A stretch of DNA of 64,000 nt from Ypsolopha sequella (Eukaryota > Arthropoda > Insecta > Lepidoptera > Ypsolophidae). Positions 22,860 to 35,245 of this stretch are shown here, one piece after another; positions within the stretch are counted from its first letter, which is position 1; every line of letters starts with the position of its first letter. The stretch spans positions 4,729,501 to 4,793,500 of the forward strand of contig OW203985.1 in NCBI GenBank assembly GCA_934047225.1, in the 5' to 3' direction. A program made the position numbers and the translations under genes. The notes below the pieces were generated by a model. That model saw nothing but the letters and a program-made list of their open reading frames with translations, had not been told where the DNA came from and ran no database searches.

Positions 22860-22975
22860 CAGATTGACCGCCTCTGTCGTTTCGGATGTCGCGGGTCGTG
22901 TCGGTATTTGAACCCGCGACCTTCGGATTAGTTGTCGAGTACTCGAACCACTAGGTGATGTTATACGTGAGGTTA
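22860..22975 (-). mobile_element. tRNA-like SINE head
   Basis: On the minus strand CACCTAGTGGTTCGAGTACT (A-box region) and GTCGCGGGTTCAAATACC (B box) are spaced as in a tRNA. No paired acceptor stem, so a SINE head or scrap. Confidence 0.65.
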
Positions 22976-23124
22976 GCGTAGTGTAACATAATATAATTTA
23001 GAATAGTTTAGTTAGTTTAGCATAAAGTTTGCGATCTCGCCACACCACGCATAAACCATGTGGTTTTAGTCGGATGTCTTTAAATTCTTAAAAATGTATT
23101 TAATTTGTAAAAATGTATTTAAAA
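22976..23124. other. Spacer
   Basis: Nothing recognised. Confidence 0.4.
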
Positions 23125-23330
23125 AAAAAGGCCGCATTTGTGTTCGGTCGGAGTGCTTCAAAAAGCACGGTAAGCTGCTGTGAATTCATATTTGTGCGTG
23201 AAGTACGCGAAAGGTCTCACCACCCATCACGCTCGGACTTAATAATCGACGGTGAAACGTGAGTGTACGATTGTAGTCAGTGACTTGCATTTCACAGTTC
23301 ATATTCTGAAACATCTTTTTTTTTTTCAAT
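23125..23330 (+). mobile_element. SINE body copy
   Basis: Carries GTGCGTGAAGTACGCGAAAG, TCACCACCCATCACGCTCGG, ACGGTGAAACGTGAGTGTAC and GCATTTCACAGTTCA in the family order, ending near a poly-T run at 23,319-23,329. Confidence 0.8.
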
Positions 23331-23364
23331 TTCTTTATTCATAGTTTAGAAAAAAACATTATAC

Positions 23365-23721
23365 AGGTTGGAAAAAATGTAAGGGCCCTTGAGGGGTACT
23401 AGGTATTGTTAATAAAGAACTTGTAATAAAAATTAAATTTCATGGGTATCTCGTACAACAGATGAGTGTAAGACTAAATGTTTATTAGACAAATTTTATC
23501 CTGAACAATAATCCTACCGATTCGTATAGTAAAATAGCGAGGGTTTATTTTTTTATTTTTATTTGGTTTAGTTCCCGGGTGAGACAAGCAAATTTTAGAA
23601 GATCTTTGAATGCAGTTTTGTTTATTTTAAAAAATAAAGGAATGTTTCCTTTCAGTAAAATGAGCTAACTAAAGGATTTAAGGTAGTTCCCCTTCAGGGC
23701 CCTTAAATTTTTTCCACTCTG
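23365..23721. mobile_element. TA-flanked MITE (mariner-like ends)
   Basis: The ends CAGGTTGGAAAAAATGTAAG and the complement of CAGAGTGGAAAAAATTTAAG, with TA on both sides, continue for about 45 bp of inverted similarity. 357 bp, non-coding. Confidence 0.85.
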
Positions 23722-25079
23722 TATGATACACAAGTAACACATGACAAAAACCTCGTAGGGTTTATCCGTCATGAGTTGAGATCATTTTAGCTAGATACAA
23801 TGTTAGGTGAGGTATAAAATTAGGTTTTACAATATATTTTATGTATGATCATAATGCTTAAAAAACTTATATGGAGATTTATTTATAATATTAATATTTT
23901 ATTTAAACACGTATAATAGCCTCTCTTTTGGTTTGAGCTACCTATAAGGTTAAGGTTTTTAAAAATAATTTATGTTTGTTCGTATTTCTGTTTAGATCAC
24001 TTTGTATTTTGTCAGGTATGCCGTTTAGAATTTCAGGTTTGGAATTACCTGAACCCAACTGCCACCCCCTCGCCTCATTCATGTTGTAATAGTCTAGAAA
24101 ATATAATTTGAGCTGAGAATGGAACTGCTTAATTTGTGTGTTATAATTCAGTCATTAAATCAGAACACCTGTTTACATATAAAATGTAAATGGAGTAAAA
24201 GGTTTTAATACATTTTAATGTGTACTGGTGTTCATCACACCTGAACCCATTAGTGAATGTTTCCAAAATTTTATATTATTTTACTATCTCGTGCATAAAT
24301 GCGTAAATAAAAATGTTGGGTAAAAATTAGGGACTTTTTCTTACAATTCTCTTAGGTACTTTTAAACAATAAGAAGTCTCAACATCATATTCGTTGTTCA
24401 CAGTTTATAGATAGCCGTAAATGTGAGTCGTGACTTATCGGCACTTGCCTCTATTGTTCAATATACGTGGCTATTGTTCAATTGTTATCTAAAGTTAATC
24501 CGAATTTGCTCAAATTATATTTCCGTATATTATTTAAGTGGATTCTTCTTGCCATGTGGAACCTTTTGCCAACATGTTCAGCACTGGGACAACGAGAAAA
24601 ATTCTTGGTATTATTTGTCCTATTCCTAGTATTTTCGAGGCACACTGCATGTTGTGACATTTGATGTCAATCACAGAGAAAAGCATAAAGAATGAACTTT
24701 CAAACTTCCTCAGCGCACGCATCAACATCGGGCTTGTTTAATTTTTTTTATTATTTTTATGAAATAAGCATTAACTAACCATGAATGATAATTAGTTACA
24801 AAAATTAAACGATTAAAACACGTAATAATATCTTATAACAAATAAAATTATCCATCCTTAATGCGCATATCAAGTCAATGTTATTCTTTTTAAATAATAA
24901 TTTCCCTATCAAAGCACATAATATTGTGAAGTACTAAATATTATGAAAATGCTTTAACTACGGAATTCTTACGTGAAGTCAATCATGGAAGTGACGTATA
25001 AGTTCTGAATTGGGCCTCCATACTAGGCACGAACAATGAAGCATTCGCTTCCACTAGTTTTTACATACAAACATACGTA
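23722..25079. other. AT-rich spacer
   Basis: Three mutually overlapping short open frames (24,423-24,728) have no recognisable content. No gene called. Confidence 0.5.
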
Positions 25080-25420
25080 TACTTACTGTCTCCCAGAGGG
25101 GTAGGCTACGTCTGCTACCTCTGCTATGATCCAGACACACTTCTTCCGCCTCTTCCACATCCATCAATCTAGTCATACAAGTTCTTCTATTCTGGGTACT
25201 TCAATTTGGTCAGCATACGTCCTTCTAGGGTGGCCTGGTCGAACTATACCTCTTCCACTTGCTCACCATAAATTTCTTTCGTCACTTTACTTTCATTCAT
25301 CTTCTTTATATGTTCAAACTACCGATGCAGTCCTTTTTCTATTCTAGTCACTACATCTTCTATCAGGACGCAACAATCCCGTATGTTGATATCTTTATGT
25401 CATTCAATGTTTATTTATTT
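25080..25420 (-). pseudogene. LINE reverse transcriptase C-terminal remnant
   Basis: On the minus strand GATAGAAGATGTAGTGACTA...GAATAGAAAAAGG is nearly identical to 51,295-51,330. It is followed by sequence matching the widespread lepidopteran LINE 3' region (GGGTAGGCTACGTCTGC, TACGTCCTTCTAGGGTGGCC on the plus strand). Translation is riddled with stops. It is a decayed RT tail, probably of the same family whose FGHV motif can be read at 51,340-51,352. Confidence 0.6.
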
Positions 25421-26650
25421 AGTTTTATTTTTATTAGTTTTATTAAACCAGACATACTACGTTAGGAACGCATTTCCACTGCATTCACTCTACATTGATG
25501 TTTTTCTTGCTGTACTCAACATTCACTAGCATACATAAGTAGTTTTTTCGTGTTATTTACGTTTTATTTTATTTGAATAATTAAACCATCCCGATAAATA
25601 ATAACATATTTATATATTATTAGAAAGAAAACCAAAAAAACCTACGAAATTTCCATTTTATATCTCTGGAAATCTGTTCCATATCACGGGAATATAAAAT
25701 CGTAGCTGTATTATATGAGTGAAGTGGAGTTCTTTTGATCTTAATGTAGCAATTATATTTTAAGGGAGAGCTAAATGTAGAAAGAGCTTTTTTTGTACCA
25801 GTTGTGGTCCTTATTGTTATGCCTTTTTGATTTTCATAGATATTTGCATAGTGAAACCAAATACCCACTTCACTTAACACTCAAAACACCTCTGTCTGTC
25901 TCTCAAAGATAATTATGTACGTATCATGTCGATTAATATCTAGTGATGTCCCAGCATCCGCTATTTTTAATTAGAAAAACAATCATAGTTCTCAACAAGG
26001 TCAGCAAATTTTGTAAAAAAAAAAACATATAAGCAAAGACCAGTAAACGTATAAGCAAAGATATCTAAATCTAACCTTCTAATATTTTTAATTAATTGTC
26101 AAACGTTTCCTTAAAAAACCCAAAGCATGGTTGCCATGGACTTACAATCTCTAAAACCAATTTTAATTTGTGAATTCCCAAAGTTAATTAAGCTCCTGAA
26201 GGATTTCCGTCCAATACGGTACAGATTTTTATATTTTTTATACCGTAGCTTAAGGGTCGATTCTTCGAAATTGTAACAAAATATTTTAAAATAAATATTG
26301 CTGTCAAAATACAATTTTTAGCTAAGAGCGATGTATGCCATTTGTTAATTATATGTATAAACGTATTTAAATGATACAATGGTATAGTTTCAAAATAATT
26401 GATTTTCCATAAGAGTAATGTTAGAAAAATTAAATTGAAATTTTCGAACTTCACTCTTATGGAAAATTCTATTACTTTGAAGCTCTAATAATATCATTAA
26501 AAAATATGTAAATGCATAGGTATAATAAACTATGGTTTTCAGTTACATTTTGGCCGTTATAATTATTTCTTAATATTTTGTTACAAATCCGGAGAGTTTT
26601 ATTGAGACGCGGGTACGAGTTTTTTGTAATGTTCATGCAGAATGTTCGTT
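25421..26650. other. AT-rich spacer
   Basis: The minus-strand open frames at 25,620-25,880 and 26,111-26,454 are not recognised. Part of 25,640-25,850 may be an old LINE 3' UTR, but I cannot support it. Confidence 0.4.
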
Positions 26651-26654
26651 TTAA

Positions 26655-26805
26655 GGCCGGTACACACCGGATGCGTACGCATGGCTTTGGGCGTGGCAAC
26701 ACCAGTTGTTGTATATAAACTGACGCACTGTGCACGCAATAAAAATATAACTTGAATGAGCTGCCACGCACAACGCCACGCGCACGCATTTGGTGTGTAT
26801 CGGCC
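26655..26805. mobile_element. 151-bp TTAA-flanked MITE
   Basis: TTAA at 26,651-26,654 and 26,806-26,809. The ends GGCCGGTACACACCGGATGC and the complement of GGCCGATACACACCAAATGC pair over about 30 bp. Non-coding; the piggyBac-like class is inferred from the TTAA flanks. Confidence 0.9.
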
Positions 26806-26869
26806 TTAATACGCCTGGCAAAATGATAAAGGAAACCATTGTGGGGTTAACTTATATGTATATACCTTG

Positions 26870-27038
26870 ACTTGAAAAGCGTGTGTTTGTTTCTGAAGTA
26901 CGGCAGTAAGCTTCACCTATTGCGTCGGGACTTTAAAATCTTTGGTAAAAAGAGGGTGTACGAGTGTTGACTATTCTATTGACAGTCTACACTCGGCCTA
27001 CTACTACACTGTGAGGCCTTGATGCGTATTTTTTTTTT
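26870..27038 (+). mobile_element. SINE body copy, diverged
   Basis: GTGTGTTTGTTTCTGAAGTACGGC starts the family body; ACAGTCTACACTCGG and GTGAGGCCTTGATGCG end it. A poly-T run follows. Confidence 0.7.
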
Positions 27039-28436
27039 GTACTAGCTCATTTGATATTTGGTCAGACAACTAAGCAATCGTGCAATACTACTGCAATAAT
27101 TCTACTTCCGCTCTAGAACCTCTTGAAGAAAACTCCAACTTGTTTAACAAAAAAAGTGTTAAGGGCCATTTCACACTTTAGCAAAAAATCTACAATTTTA
27201 AGCGCATAACTACCAATTTAAGAAAGACTTTTATACTGTTGAATACATTATAAACATAAACCAGTCTTTTTATTAAGAGTTAATGTACCACATTTCTAAA
27301 AGTGATCAATCTTACACCTTTTTTAGGGAAAACTAATCACATTGTTAACTTTAAGGACCTAATTCTTCAAATAAGATACAACTTGCAATTCAAAAAAATT
27401 GCAAAAAATATTGTCCAAGCAAAGTTGTTGACACATAATGTATCAGAATACATTTTCTTTTAAAACACAATTTGTTGGGAAAATTCCGTAAATTTTCCCG
27501 ATTAATATCGCCAGTTTACCACGATTTTTTGTACTGAAAAAAGCATAATCACATTCATAATTTCATGTCAGTATAACCTATGATCTTTTACTAATCGAAT
27601 TCAGTCATGTTATTAATAGTTAATAATCACTTAATTTAATTAGACCGAAATAAAAATAAACATTACTCCAAATTCCAAGAAAATTGCGATCCAGACGGGC
27701 ATGCTATACAAAAAGCGTGATTTGTGAAAAGTCTCCTAATTTTTTAATTCACTTTAGCTCTATGATGTTTATCCTGTAATCTTCTACAATAAAACACATA
27801 AGAAATAATGCAATTTGCACTAAAATTAGGAGTTTTTAAGTAAGAAACGTGCATACATAAGAGTTGATACAGACAAATAGACAAAAGTTTTATAATTAAG
27901 ATTTATTTATGTGCCTTATTTACATTATTTAAGTTTCTTGTTAATAAATTCGTTTTACATAATTTAAAAAAAAAGACGTATGTTAAATTTTAACATGTGA
28001 ATGGATTTTTTGTTGAAATACACAACTCTTGGCGACTACCGCACTTTATGAAAAGAAACAATGAACTCTAGGACGAAGTGCGCTCGCCCAAAGTGGGACA
28101 GTGAAAGCAGGCGAGGCGTTAAGGTGGTTTTTACAGCTGGTGACTGAGAAAGCTACAATTAAGGTCGGGTTTTACTTAGATGTTAATAGGTATAGTAAAA
28201 ATTCTGAAAAACATAAATATTATACTACTACAGAATATACTAATAATTTTACAAAATAAATACCAAAACTTAATACTAAGATTTGATTTAATAAAAAAAG
28301 AATGCAAAGAAACAAATTGAAACTTAGTCAAATTGACGATAATGACGACAAAAAATAGGTTACTTTGATTATTTTTAATGAATTTTAGCAGCAATTTTTT
28401 TTACAAATTTTATAGTATTTTTAGTACCTATTTTGC
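27039..28436. other. AT-rich spacer
   Basis: No gene or clear element ends. A TTAAGGGCCATTTCACAC motif at 27,169 looks like a MITE end but I found no partner. Confidence 0.45.
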
Positions 28437-28600
28437 TCTATCCGGAGACCCAGCGACGTAATGCAGTGCGCGCTGACATGAACATTTTTTCAATATAGTT
28501 TCTGTCGATATTTGTACCGACACAGGTCAACTCAAGGTCGTTGGCTGCAACAGCAGTCTTAATCAGTCTTCCAGAGAGTTCCTTAACATCTACAGAAGTC
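28437..28600 (+). repeat. CCGGAGAC dispersed repeat, copy 1
   Basis: TCCGGAGACCCAGCGACGT, GCTGACATGAACATT, TTTCAATATAGTTTCTGTCG and GATATTTGTACCGACACA align in order with 35,112-35,235. The minus-strand 69-residue open frame here is within the repeat. Confidence 0.6.
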
Positions 28601-29621
28601 AGTAACCACACTACTTTGCAAAGCCGCCAAAAGTACCACCGGATCAATAGTATAAACCAGAAGTGGCAATGACCGTTGCACTTGCATTCCAGCCAAGATT
28701 CGAGAAATATACGCCTGAGCTGTAAGTAGTCTTCTAAAATTTATTGCTCGGAAAAACGTTTAATGCTCCACACTAAAATAGAACGAACTAAACGGTAGAC
28801 TGAAAGTTTATGTTCTCTTTTTTTAGAGTTTTCCTCCCAAATTGCAGAAAGGAGCCCTGTTGATGTCACTCTGTTCTCCGTCTGCCTATCTGTCCGTCCA
28901 TATGTCACAGGTTTTAGACGGAATAAGACCTAAAAATTTGACATTATATGTAGAATGTTTACCCAAAACCGAACATTGAATTGATAAATTATTTGTCAGG
29001 AGGAAAAATTTGTTGTCAATCCTATACATGAAAAAGGAGTCGGAAAAAAAATTGTTTTCTTCTGGGTTGTAATAGTTTGTAGCTTATTGAGTATCTTCTG
29101 TTTTTTATCTCACAAAATAAAAAAATGGCCGTCAAAGTTGTCAGTTTAAGATCATTTTTGTTACGGGGTTTATCTCAAAGACCATTCAAAGTCCCGGCTA
29201 TCCCGATCAAAAATAGTTATTGAGGTGAGCCATTTTGCAATAATAACCATTCTTAGTAATTAGGATTTTTTAAGGTCTGTATATTATGCACCATATGCTG
29301 TATTTAAACATTTAATACTGACAACTCCAATTTATAATGTAGTTAAAACTACGATTAAAATGGACGTACGGGGTTCACGTCCCCGAATACCCAACCAAAT
29401 TTTGCAATTTCGTTTCATATCTTTTTACAGGTTTGCAAGTTTGAAATTTTATTTATATTAACTTATTTTAATGGTACGGAACCCTCAGAACTACTCAAGC
29501 TTCATTTTTTTTTTTTTAGCCTAGATTGCCTTTAACTCTGTTAATTATCTTTATTTCTGAAACAATAGTATTACAATAGATCGCAGTCCAGATTTAGTTC
29601 GGATTCATCTTGCGGATTAAG
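28601..29621. other. Spacer with scraps of the GGTTCCGTA family
   Basis: CTGTCCGTCCATATGTCACAG (28,898-28,918) and ATGGTACGGAACCCTCAGAA (29,471-29,490) hint at an old, expanded copy of that repeat. Confidence 0.4.
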
Positions 29622-29671
29622 ATTTTTTTCTATTCTACTTATTATTAATATTAAGTAGAATAGAAAAAAAT
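29622..29671. repeat. Perfect 20-bp hairpin with 10-nt loop
   Basis: ATTTTTTTCTATTCTACTTA (29,622-29,641) and TAAGTAGAATAGAAAAAAAT (29,652-29,671) are exact complements. Confidence 0.95.
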
Positions 29672-31683
29672 GTTTTAAGCTAAACTTGACTTTAAACTTA
29701 AATAGTTTGGACATGTATAAGGGGTCATGTTTTAAACTTGTAGTACGTTGCTTCCGGTGCGACGTTTTTTGACAAATGATAATTTATTTCTTATTATACA
29801 TTATACATTCTAACGTATTGTAATCGTTTATTATTTCATACTTGTTATATTATTCAAGATCAGTTAATGCTTATTTCATTGCAAGAATAAAAACATTGAA
29901 AAAACGTCGTGTATAATATAAATATGAAATCGATGGTCGCCATTGATTCTTACCTTTGTGATTTAGTAGAGAGGTAACTTTAGATGTATCCACTTAAATA
30001 ATATACAGTTGTATCTCTGACACAGTCCCCTGTTTTTATTTAAACAAAGTTAGTCTCTTCGCTTTATAACGATAAAATTAATGCTAATGTAATATGGTTT
30101 TGTAGAGTCCGGGAAATATTGATGCTCTTAACACTTTTTTGCATATTTGGAAGGTTGCATCTAGGATCAAACCTAGACAGTTATCTACATCGGCTCGGAA
30201 ATAAGCCTTGTTAAAATAGCAAATGTAAAAAAGTAATATTAAAACTTATTTAAAATAACATTTTACTAAGTAAAAGAAGACAGGAATATTACTAAGAAAC
30301 TGATACTTATATCGACCCAAAAGTTTCATCGTGAATACTTGGTCACCGAGTTTTATAGACAAGATTTTTTTTTTTTTTATTTTTTATTTGTGTTAATTTT
30401 ATTTATATTAAATAATAGTTTTACGTTTCAAAGCCTTGAACTAAATAAAGAATTATTTTTTTCTGGTACATTATAAAGTATTCACATTTACAGGGCGTAG
30501 CAAAATATACTACGAGTAGTATGACTTTATAGTTTCATCATTTTCGTAGACCCTTCGCTACACAAATTTCAATATATTTTGTTTGTTATTTTGTATGACC
30601 CTTTATTGCCCTTTATCGTTGTGATGCAATAATTGTGACTGACTTTAATGAATCTTGAAAAATAAGTTCAAATAAGGCATAAGTATATTTATTTACAGCT
30701 TTCAAATAGGACATATATTTTATTGTGCTTTGAAAAAAAACTGTATGAAAAATAAATTTGTCTCGGAAAAAACTTGAAAAAAAAAACTTTTTGCTTGTTT
30801 CCTTTGTATGTCCTTAACATTAAAAGCACTCGTTACCGCAAAGGCATCATGATATTCTACTAAATACAGTTGTCATATTTATAGAAGTTCAAAGATTATA
30901 GACTTAAATATTATATATAAATTGCTACGCTGCCATCGATTAAGGAAGGAACGCGTTTTTATTTGAATAAATATAAATTATTTTATTATTATATAATTAA
31001 AATAAATCAAATCAAAAGAGCTTTAAAGCAAAATATCTTATTCACAAGTTTTGTATCACCATTGTTAATTTCGGAAGGTGGCATGATGAACACTTTAACA
31101 TTGTCCGTTGTGCCACTTTTAGGTGTTTCTGAAGTGCGAAAACGATGAAAGATTCGTCACGATCCTCGGTGAGCAGACTGACTTGACACAAGCAACGCCC
31201 GAAGAAATCGTGTCACTTTAAGAGGCTGGATTAATGTGCTTTAGTATAACATATACAAGTATGTGAATATGAGTTCCATTTATAAAAATAAGCATTTAGA
31301 ACAGCGCATGGATTAGTGCATGAAATTTACTCACTCAACCGGATTGACCTATTAACCTAACAATAGTTTCTAAAGTGGCAAAAAAACATAACAATCAATC
31401 TTTTATTTAAGTAAAAGATAGGTATTGAAGGTGATGACATAATTAATCCCGTAAGTGACAGGCAATCAGTAAGCCACTTTATCCAATTAACACATACATA
31501 TTAAAGAGCGCACCCCTCTTTGGATAGCAAAATACAGATATCATTTAAATTGTAAAACGGAAAAGCCAACATTCCGTTCCTCACACTGGAGCTAATTCAA
31601 TTCGCGAGTGGCTGTAATGGAACGATAACGTATCCAATCCTGTTTCCATGCTAATTTAACTGCTTATACACACTAGTACTTAC
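29672..31683. other. AT-rich spacer
   Basis: Shares GTTGTATCTCTGACAC (30,009-30,024) with 52,784-52,799. No gene recognised; the 61-codon frame at 30,963-31,148 is not a known family. Confidence 0.45.
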
Positions 31684-31835
31684 CGGACTATTTCTGTGAT
31701 TGCAGTCCTGGACTTTCACTACACGAACGTGTTCAGAACTCACTTAGCAGCACGCAACACAAGCACAAGTACCCAAAAAATATATTAAAAAAATCACAAG
31801 TCACTCCAACACAGTTGTCGATATATAGTTAGGTT
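31684..31835 (-). promoter_or_regulatory. Possible minus-strand promoter and 5' exon
   Basis: On the minus strand an AACTATATATC box (31,820-31,830) precedes about 110 nt of mixed-composition sequence that ends in a consensus 5' splice site, CCG|GTAAGTA (exon end 31,684). The neighbourhood (31,830-32,050) is richer in GC than the flanks. Only these signals support it; no downstream exon was found. It could be chance. Confidence 0.25.
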
Positions 31836-32149
31836 TCCGCACGCATGTGCGTTGCACGCTCTGTAACCACTTTCACATCACTAGTTCACTTTTTTTTTAA
31901 ACAGAGTTGGACTCAGGACATGCGGCTACGAGCTCGCCGCAGCTTCTACTGGCCTGGGAAACTCTACCGCGCCTGTCAGAAAACACCCCTTCCTCCCGCT
32001 TCCCTCCACTCTGTTACCTCGCGGTACGGGCAAATAGAAATTAAGTATGCGCTGTAAGGATTGTACGTGAGAGAAAAAACGGTTCTAGATGCCTTCAGGC
32101 GGAGTAGGTAGGTTTGCTTTTCAAAATCCCACCGATTACTTTTCCTTAC

Positions 32150-32215
32150 CTCTATGCTTTCATTTCTTTTTCCAGACTGAATGATACCGTTTCGTTTTAA
32201 AGCTTCTTCACACAT
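32150..32215 (-). CDS. Possible short coding exon
   Basis: A minus-strand ATG at 32,213-32,215 opens 22 charged codons (MCEEALKRNGIIQSGKRNES, then Ile-Glu) running to GAG|GTAAGG. Short and unrecognised. It is listed because it lies 300 bp upstream, in the same orientation, of the promoter-like segment. Confidence 0.15.
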
Positions 32216-33160
32216 ATTTTTGTCGGTAGGTATAAAAATTCATAATATAACGTTACCTTCTCTTGCGTAACATGATCTCAAGTTGGCACCTATCCTCATA
32301 ATTGGCATACCAGAGAGTAGGGTTCTTCCTCGCCACTTTTGAGAGTAAATTAAAGTTACCAAACCATCACCCTAATGTTATGACGTAACTTGAATAATAA
32401 TATGGAATTTCATATGCTTAGCTTGTTTTAATGAGGTAATTTCACTGGGTTATGTATATAGAATAAATACCAGTAGCTATATCTCGTTCGAGTAAAATAG
32501 TTTAGGGAGTTTTCGTAGCATTGTAGCACTAGTTTAGGAAGTGCTACGAAACAGCGAAGCAAAATTAACCTCTACATATAGACGTTGTATTTCTCTCAGT
32601 ATTGAAAGTTTAGGGTGCTTGTAAGGAGCCGCCTCCACACGTGACGTAAACTGAGATACAACCACACTGATTACTACAAATACCCCTGGGGCGCTCCCTG
32701 GAAAGTTGGACGAATATCCAACTAACTGACAATTTTTTTCACTTAGGCTTCGGTCGTCACTTGTAACCACCCTTATTAGGAAAACAAAAAAAAAATTATA
32801 ATCACTTCACATATGTGTAAACAGACAAAATACAAATAACACAAAAGTGAAGTGATAAAAAGGTCTAAGATCGGTTTAAAGCTAGCTGACACGCACGCAG
32901 ACAGCCGCCAAAATTCAACTAAACAAAGTAACTACAATAAATATTAACATAAAAAATCAATAAAAATAAAAAGATAAAACAGAAAAAAGATTGCAAAAAT
33001 TAAAATGAAAAAAATATATACATAGAATAAACTTATTTTTAGAGGCAGCACCCAAAGCCTGAGACTGCTTCGAGAGTGCAGATCTGCTACACTTAGCGTG
33101 GAAACAGAAAAATGACTTGTTGTTTTATAATAATGAAATAATGAACTTTATTTCCAGAAG
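32216..33160. other. Spacer
   Basis: No gene recognised. Confidence 0.45.
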
Positions 33161-33203
33161 TGAATGAATGAATGAATGAATGAATGAATAATAATAATAA
33201 TAG
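33161..33203. repeat. (TGAA)n-(TAA)n microsatellite
   Basis: Seven TGAA units pass directly into five ATA units. Confidence 0.95.
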
Positions 33204-33767
33204 AAGTAAGAACAATACGTTAACATTTTTCCGACGTCAATAATTTAAACAACTATTATAGTCCGAAAAGGATCTGCCCGCGCACACCGACAACCAGGAA
33301 TCTACACCGTCCCACTCCCACCAAAACTTATATTTTGAGAGTAAGGGACACCATAAAAAATTGCCCGACTGCCAGAAACACGGAGAAGGATCCCTGTCAG
33401 ACAACTGTAAAAAATAAAAATACTCAAAAAATTGCAAAAATTTAAATATTTTAAGACTTGATGCAGATGCTTGATTCAGATTGGATTTACGCTTACTAGG
33501 TTAAATAATAATACTCGTATTCAGTTCAGCTTTATGCTGGTGGTGGTAGGGAATTTCCACTATCTTTATGCATCTTGAAACAGTACCTGGTATTTGCAAG
33601 AGTAGTTTTAGGAGTAAGAGACTCGTGATCCGACATGATGTTATGATAAGTCATTTGTCCGTTACAGATTTCCGTAATTTGCTAAAGCCTTGCCTGCTCT
33701 CACTATTTAAATGAGCTCGCTTCATGTAAGTCTTATCGACACTTCCCCGCACACGCGGTCACGCCCC
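33204..33767. other. Spacer
   Basis: Nothing recognised; the minus-strand 66-residue open frame at 33,237-33,437 has no known family. Confidence 0.4.
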
Positions 33768-34527
33768 TATAAAAAAACCGGCCAAATGCGAGTCAGACTC
33801 GCGTACCTAGGGGTCCGTATTGTGGATGATAAATTTAATTTTGTCATTTTTTTTTATTTCTCCACCACTTATTTACGTAAACATATATTACCATGAATTT
33901 TTTCACATTTTTCGGTCCACCTGTTTTGGAGATAAAGTGGGTACATAATTTTTTTATGGTTTTTCAAAGATTTCTCAAAATAGATCCAATTAAATATACC
34001 CATCTTATATATTTTTACAGTCAAATTTTTAATACCTACAATTGGACACACAAATTGTATTTTTATAAAATATTTTTCTTTTATTTTACTTTTTTTATAT
34101 ATTTATCACGTGTGCTCAACTTTTTTTAAATCGCTATAGTTTTCCTGTAATTGGCCAGTTATGATCTTAAATCGAAACCAGTTCTAGTAAATATAGTAAT
34201 ATACTACAATAAGTGAGTATACTATAATTTACAATTTAGTTACTACGATAAACTTTTTAATATCTACCATTTGGTATCCATATTGTATTTTTAGGAGAAT
34301 ATTTTTTTATTTTTTTCAATTTTAGATTGGAAATAATTTGAACAATTTAAAAATTTTCATATTTTTTTACACATTGATACATAGGAAAATTAATGCTATT
34401 TTTTGCCGAATTTCATATATTTATCTTTAACGGTGCTAAAATTATGAGGCTGTGACATACGGACGGACAACGGAGTCTCACCATAAAGGTTCCTTTTGTA
34501 CCTTATAGGTACTATGGAACCCTAAAA
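33768..34527 (+). repeat. GTGCGAGTC/GGTTCCGTA dispersed repeat, long copy
   Basis: Starts AAAAAACCGGCCAAATGCGA then GTCAGACTCGCG, and ends with TACGGACGGACAACGGAGTC...CTATGGAACCCTAAAAA. The ends match the compact copy at 44,682-44,968 in inverse orientation, but the 700-bp AT-rich centre differs. Non-coding. Confidence 0.75.
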
Positions 34528-35111
34528 ATGCAATGAAAGACAAAAAAAGCATCCCAAATAAATCGCCATTTGCCTGTCTTGATTAGCTTCAAAATATTTT
34601 TGCTGAAAAGTAAGTCGTCAGAGTTAAGAAAATAGTAACTTGAAATAAGCCGAACGAATGCAAAGCAAGATTGATGTTTCCACAAAGGGATTTTCAACTT
34701 CTTGATCACATTGTCTCTGTCGTGTGGCGCAAGTTACAAGCGAGTTTTTAACTCGGTTTATTAAGGCGAATGGATACGTCAACTGCAATTTGGACCTGTC
34801 TTTGAAGGCCTACTCCTCCCACACGGGTGGTCCAAAAACTTTCATAAAAATATATGATAGGCATTATAGAGTCAATAATAAATTTTAAGTTTCATAAACT
34901 GTTTTTCAATTGTAAGTTTTGACAAAAAAAAAAGAAAGTCATCGAAAGCTTCACATGATTAACACAAGAATTCTCTTACTCCTTCCAAACGCCTAAAGCG
35001 ATTTTAATTATTATTTCACCAAAATAATAGAACATTTTTAAATCTAAAAAATTTAAGCTCAAAATTTTTTTTCAATTCTTGACGTCCATGTGAAAAGTAT
35101 TATTTTCTCCT
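34528..35111. other. Spacer
   Basis: Nothing recognised. Confidence 0.45.
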
Positions 35112-35245
35112 ATTTTGCGCTAGCCGGAGACGCAGTGGTTGTCGTAACAGCCACTTTTCAAGGCACGCTGAAATGAACATTATTTCAATGTCGTTTCCGT
35201 TGATATTTGTACAGACACACATCGAGTTGCTTATTTAGCGTGGTC
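35112..35245 (+). repeat. CCGGAGAC dispersed repeat, copy 2
   Basis: Aligns with 28,437-28,600: GCCGGAGACGCAG, CGCTGAAATGAACATT, ATTTCAATGTCGTTTCCGTT and GATATTTGTACAGACACA. Confidence 0.6.

Noticed and set aside
24423..24728. Cluster of overlapping short frames on both strands
   Set aside because: Mutually contradictory frames with no recognisable protein.
26472..26789. 105-residue minus-strand frame
   Set aside because: Runs through the 151-bp TTAA MITE and AT-rich flank, so it is not a gene.
27165..27190. TTAAGGGCCATTTCACAC as a MITE end
   Set aside because: No inverted partner with TTAA was found nearby.
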